DNA from: Klebsormidium nitens
Lineage: Eukaryota; Streptophyta; Klebsormidiophyceae; Klebsormidiales; Klebsormidiaceae
DNA: 64,000 bases
Direction: 5' to 3'
Assembly: GCA_000708835.1 (NCBI GenBank)
Contig: DF236989.1
Coordinates: 237,285-301,284 of the forward strand
Shown: one piece after another, positions 59,338-64,000 of the stretch
Layout of the letters: each line of letters opens with the position of its first letter
How positions within the stretch are numbered: position 1 is the first letter of the stretch
The notes under the pieces: model-generated
What the model saw: only the letters and a program-made list of their open reading frames with translations
Database searches by the model: none
What the model was told of the DNA's origin: nothing
Made by a program: the position numbers and the translations under genes

Positions 59338-62300
59338 CTATGCGGTCTTGCTTGACAGCGTGCTGCAAGGACGAAAATACCGCATTCAGTTTTGATACAA
59401 GCACTGACATCCGCACTCAAACTCCACACCACTGAGATCACGCTCTGGCGGACCTTCACCTCTGCCACGAGCAGGAGCAGTATCACACGTGCGGTGCATA
59501 GCGACCCTACCGCGCCAACCGAGAAGCGAAACCCTCAGCAACTTCGACCAAGACCCAGTCATTGTGCACGTTTTCTGAGACCTCGACGGTTGCAGATCCC
59601 ACGAAAAGCGTCAATCTGTCGATGGCCCCTCTGTCGATGGCCCCTCTGTCGATGGCCCGAATGTAAGGTGCCCATCGTTTGTCGTCAGCTGCATGGTTAG
59701 CCAAAGGCATTTGCCCACTCTTGTCGTAACCCAGTTTTCGAACCATACCTATTGTACAGGTTGAAGGTGGCATTGTGGGCTGCCACGTAGTCGTACGGGT
59801 GCTCGTTCGCTTCCTTGGTGAGCGCAGTCACCGTCTTGCTCAGGGTCTGCCAGCCGGGGAAAAACATGGTTAGAAGTCGGTTTAAAGAGCGAAAACGAGG
59901 GTTATCAGACCATGATAAACGGATCGATGACGTCTGCAAAAAGTTTTGTCTTCCCTGTGGCGGTCGCCATCACGTGGGCTGCTCAACCAAGGCCAGAGTG
60001 CCACGTAGCAACCAGAGGCAGATGCAAATATAGAGAAGCACTGCAGATCGAAGAAGAAGCTACAGCTCCTTGCGTCAGACCTGCCACCCTCGTAAGCCGA
60101 AATCTGCGGAATGTGCCAGCTTGAACCCGTACGGTCCACATCAATTGCTGATCCAACGGTCTAAGATCAGGTACCGAAAGTCGAGACTCGAGGGGAAGAA
60201 CAGCACGTTTGAAGCAAGCAGCTGTGCAAGACGGAAGATTGCGCGAGACGCTCACACTCAGAGTGGGCCGAATCGCGGCGCCGGCGGCGGAGGTGTTCAT
60301 CTGGCGGATCATGCGCAGCGACTGGTTATCGAGGTAGTTAGCGACGTAGTTATCGTCGTCGGAGGACACCTTGCTGGGCGCGTAAACCGCAAAGGACGTG
60401 ATCGCGGCGGCGATCAAAGCGGCAACTAGGAGGGTGAGAACCCACCCGAAGAACGTCTGCAAATACAAATTAGAGTAGATGGATTCTGGTTCAGGAACTT
60501 TTGAAGCGTTGGAATTGTGATTTCAGCCGCCTAACCTTGCGGCGGCGATCAGAGCGGCAACTAGGAGGGTAAGGACCCACCCAAAGAACGTCTGCAAAAC
60601 GACCAAGAGTAATTGGAATTTGGCCAGAAATAACCGTTAGGGATAGTAAGATCATCCGCCTCAGGGTAGGGTTACTTTGGGGATTCAGGGTGGTTAAGGG
60701 TGCGGAGCAGGTGGCTCTAAGGCTGGAGTTCTGGTGCTAGCTTGGGAACTTTACTCCTAACGAGTCAGTGTTCCTAAAGGAAGCGTCACCCAGACGATGG
60801 TCGACGAGATCCAGGCTGCAATGACCTGGGAGGAAAGTGGTGCTTGCATTTCCAATTCCAGAATCCAGAAGCCACGCTCCAAAGTATACTCAGCTCGGCT
60901 CCTCCGCTTTGCATACACAGGATTCAGGTGGTATTTTGCGAACGACTTCCATCCAGACTGCTTGAAGGAACGTTAGCGCAAAAAAACATTCCTGAGGCGG
61001 ATGATCAGAGGGCGGGACGGTCTGGCAAATGATAAACACTATGAAAGGCGTGCAAAGTTTCGCGAAAACCCGCTGTGTAAACGACCGGCTTCTTAACCAC
61101 AGCTTCTCCGCGTGACGAAAGCACTCAAATACTGGCAGAAAAGGTGCCATCCACAACGTACTTGAGTTCTCGCGATTGTCATTAGCTTCAAGAGTACTGT
61201 GCAGAAAAAGTGATCTTGAAACTACTGTCCCTCGTAAAACAAAGCCTGAAGAACCAAACGACAGCCCAAAGGGCCTACCGAGGCGAAGCTAACAAACTCA
61301 CCCTGATAATGACTCGCCAGTTGACGCCCTTAGATCCCTCGAAGAGCCCAATGGCAATGAGGGCACCCGTGATGGTCTGGGTCGTGGAGACGGGCAGGCC
61401 TGCACAGCACGAATTCCCGATCTAGTTACAATAAAGCCCACCGAAGAATAACCTATTGGGTTGCAAATTTGACTCAGGATTAGAGCGCGCTCCTCACCCT
61501 TACCCACCTAACCCCCCTCGTTAACCTCAGACGTCCCACTTATTAGAGCGCGCTCCTCACCCGTACCCACCTAACCCCCCTCGTTAACCCTAGACGTCCC
61601 ACGTCCTATTCACTGGACTTATTTGTTCATTGAGTGGAAAGCCACGGCGGTAACGCATGGAAAACGACCGACTTCGTCAGGAGGCAAGAGAAGACAGCGC
61701 TTTCGACGAACCGATGTAAGTTTGAAATTCTCTGGACCGCAAGAAAAGGAGCAAAAAGCATCGGTGAGGGACTCACGCACCGCTTGGCACAAACTGCGGT
61801 CACAGCAGAGACACCGTGATTAGATGCTAAGAGGAGGAACTTCACGGTCAAGGGGTCGATGATGTTCTGATTGTAGTCTCGTTCTTCAAACTTAGTGACT
61901 GACCACGCTCAGGCTGCAATTACCCTAGATAAACAATCTCTGAATCGCCTGGCTATGTTTAAAGTAGCGCTGACCACAAATGTGACTAACGTTCTCGTCC
62001 CAGCTATCCCAGATCGCAACCAGCGTTTCGCCGTGTGTGGCCGAGACTGCGCGGAGCGCTGACCGCAATGGTAAGGCTGTCGTTGCAGCTAACCAAGAAA
62101 ATCGCAAACCAATTTTGACATGTCTGGCAGAGACTGCGCAGGGGGCTGACCGTATCTGGAGGAGAGGATGACGACGCCCGCGGTCGCGAGCTCGCAGCAG
62201 AAACCGCGCGCGTTGGTCAGTTTCACGGCCTTCACGCCGAGAACTTGCAGGATCTTGTACCCGTAAATCGCCAGGCCGGCCACAATACCCGCACCGCCTG

Positions 62301-64000
62301 CAAGAGAACAAGAACGGGTTTAAATACGGGTTCTGGTTCGAAATTCGCGTCTGGTTTGAGCAAAAGATAGCTTATGTGTCCAATATGGGGTCTGGTACCC
62401 TTGCGTCGCCAGGCCGGCCACGATACTAGCAACCGCCTGCAAGAGCATGGGACTGATTCGGAAACAGACTAAAGTGTCCGAAGAACATAAAGAATCCAAA
62501 AGCACCTGCAAGAGACATGTCTATTCTGTGATTACGAGTATGGTCACTGATTTAATGCCCGAGGGTTGATTTGAAAGTCAGGGGTGCGGAGCAGATTCAA
62601 AACGGGTTTAGTAACCCAGTTTCAGATGAGCCTAGGGTACTGATGCAACTCAATGAAGCCTTTTCGACGCATAGGCGAGACTCAATCTGCAAAAGAGCAG
62701 AGATCAATCCAAGACAACTTTGCGGGGTTCGGAGTGATTGCAGTGGCAAGTAGACAGTCGATTTCATTCAACGTCGGAAAGAGAAGTAAAACCGGAGTCG
62801 TGCCTCGCTCGTCAGAACAGCTGCCCTCAGGAAAAAGCACTTCGTTGCAATACGCGCGCAAGTGCATTTCGACACGATTACACATCACGCCACAAACACG
62901 GAATCAAGAAACTGGGGGAAAGGCGACGCAAAGAACTCAGAATCCTGATCAGCTTACCGTATGCGAGAATCCACTTTTCGACGTTGGTCTTGGCAGGCAC
63001 TTTGCTCGTGTTCCTGCGAGGAGGAAAGAACGGCTCGACAATAAGATCGATAGATCTGGCGACGGACAGGGACGCCGTCAAATGAACAGCCGTTTAATAC
63101 AGGAAGGGAGAAAAATCGGTCAGCGCGCTTCGTGCCAAGAATGATGCAAAGAAGTTAAGGGCAGCTAAGACCATCAAAGACCATTGAGCACGGACCCAAT
63201 GGTAGATTCTCGACAAACTCACCGGTCCATGAAAGGGTTTGACAATGTTGTTCAAGGGCCGTTATCACCTAAGCCAAGGCCATCTGTGGGCTCTCTTGAG
63301 AACCTTGATTACAACCAAATTGGCATGCTCTAACCTGGTCAGAGTGAAGCTGACAATCCTTAAGCCTGACCGGAACCAAGCTGGCAATCTCTAACCATGA
63401 CCATCTCTAACCCCGATCGAAATAAAGCTGGCCGTCTCAAACCCTGAAAGAAACCAAGCTGGCAATCTCTAACCACGATCAACATCAAGCTGGCAACCTC
63501 TGATGCTGATTGGAACCAAAGCTGGCAATCTTAACTCCGAAAAAATCAAGCTGGCAATCGCTAACGCCAATCGAAATCAAGCTGACAACCTCTAACGCTG
63601 ATCGGAACCAAGCTGGTGATCTCTAACCCGATTAAAACCATGCCGGCAATCATGGGGAAAACGGCGTACCAGATCGTGTAGACAGCAGAGTTGTGACGGT
63701 TGGACAGGGTTTACACGCTGCCTGTCTACTTCACATGTGCGGAAACCATGCGAAGCTTTTCAGCACGCCTTGGGATCACCTCAGCAAGAGCGCCTCTCAG
63801 AAAAATTGCGTCTTCTTGCCTTCTTCCCAAAGACTGATTAGTTAGGACTCACAAAGAGGCTCCATATTCAGTCAAAGAGTCTCGAGACTCGCACCTCGCA
63901 AGGTACTTGCTTCTTTACGCTTGATGAAATCACAAGAGCCATTTCGAGAAGACGTCTCAGCGTCTCTGCCCTCGATATGGGTTGATCACGTCTCATCCAC
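59338..64000 (-). CDS. PiT/PHO4-family phosphate symporter B (3' half; 5' end outside window)
   Basis: Exons seen, minus strand: 63013-62958, 62297-62151, 61399-61302, 60456-60256, 59846-59749, and possibly a last 25-nt exon 59362-59338. The first five have exactly the lengths of symporter A exons 12-16 (56, 147, 98, 201, 98 nt) and closely related products, for example LPVSTTQTITGALIAIGLFE. They encode the C-terminal membrane half and the C-terminal extracytosolic-looking segment ending NATFNLYNR. The N-terminal half and the second GSNDVANAMGP signature should lie beyond 64000. The last exon is unresolved: a good acceptor at 59363 gives a short STLSSKTA ending, and readthrough alternatives exist. 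This is a tandem paralogue of A. Confidence 0.82.
59621..59658. repeat. 15-bp tandem repeat, about 2.5 copies
   Basis: GATGGCCCCTCTGTC is repeated at 59621 and 59636, with a partial third copy at 59651. It lies in the 3' part of symporter B. Confidence 0.85.
60540..60600 (-). repeat. intronic echo of symporter B exon 15-equivalent start
   Basis: Near copy of 60404-60463, the acceptor and first about 50 nt of exon 60456-60256. On the minus strand it reads CAG then TFFGWVLTLLVAALIAAA without a break, then leaves the exon sequence. It lies about 140 bp upstream in gene sense. Confidence 0.9.
61479..61605. repeat. 63-bp tandem duplication in symporter B intron
   Basis: Two units starting ATTAGAGCGCGCTCCTCACC at 61479 and 61542 differ at only a few positions. 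They contain CCCACCTAACCCCCCTCG. Confidence 0.9.
62398..62450 (-). repeat. intronic echo of symporter B exon 13-equivalent start
   Basis: Diverged copy of 62259-62308, the acceptor and start of exon 62297-62151. On the minus strand both read TTGCAG and then codons ending VAGLA. The echo is in the upstream intron in the same orientation. Confidence 0.8.
63330..63650. repeat. about 30-bp minisatellite in symporter B intron
   Basis: About ten imperfect units built on AAGCTGGCAATCTCTAACC with a GAT(C)GGAACC spacer fill this part of the intron. Confidence 0.85.
63661..63690 (-). repeat. echo of a PiT exon 11 end and donor
   Basis: The minus strand reads codons for SAVYTIW followed by a GT donor, matching the end of symporter A exon 11 at 50352-50375. 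The first two thirds of that exon, with the GSNDVANAMGP signature, are missing here. The full exon of gene B is presumably beyond the window. Confidence 0.7.

Noticed and set aside
1-64000. CRISPR array, prokaryotic operon or organellar insertion
   Set aside because: Repeats lack regular spacers, genes are spliced nuclear type, and no plastid or mitochondrial gene segment is recognised.

Overview
The window is nuclear DNA of an intron-rich green plant-lineage organism, most likely a streptophyte (charophyte) alga such as Klebsormidium; this is inference. The reasons are many short GT-AG introns, GC-rich exons, malectin-domain and HIRAN-FAN1 proteins of plant type, and a PiT-type phosphate symporter pair of the sort found in algae and bryophytes. 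I assembled exon models by hand from splice sites, reading phase and domain continuity. In nearly every model the exon lengths sum to a whole number of codons, which is an internal check.

Layout. 1-1750: 3' exon of an unrecognised coiled-coil gene (+). 2612-10484 (-): secreted protein with four malectin-like domains, 13 exons, no kinase. 11318-16630 (+): DHHC S-acyltransferase, 11 exons, divergent from the malectin gene. 18113-19237 (-): single-exon MATH/BTB-like protein. 21240-32371 (+): very long armadillo-like protein with a CKGC-type SAP module and a C-terminal MYND zinc finger, 16 exons. 33568-34575 (-): protein with four CxxC-CxxC modules and a possible organelle-targeting N-terminus. 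35369-45756 (+): FAN1 interstrand-crosslink nuclease, 9 exons, with one apparent frameshift. 47247-55631 (-): PiT/PHO4 phosphate symporter A, 17 exons, also with one apparent frameshift. 59338->64000 (-): 3' half of its tandem paralogue B. A 605-bp element with 29-bp terminal inverted repeats lies between A and B.

The genes do not form a functional pathway; the FAN1 and phosphate-transporter loci are ordinary housekeeping genes and the rest are signalling, cell-wall or unknown.

The most unusual signal is structural. Introns repeatedly contain a short, diverged, same-orientation copy ('echo') of a neighbouring exon end together with its splice site. I count about a dozen cases in at least six genes. 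Two coincide with odd gene structures: symporter A exon 5, whose main copy is frameshifted while the echo keeps the frame, and FAN1 exon 6, which has echoes of both ends. Low-complexity in-frame expansions (FAN1 is about twice the usual length) and minisatellites abutting splice sites point the same way: local tandem duplication appears to be shaping introns and exons here.
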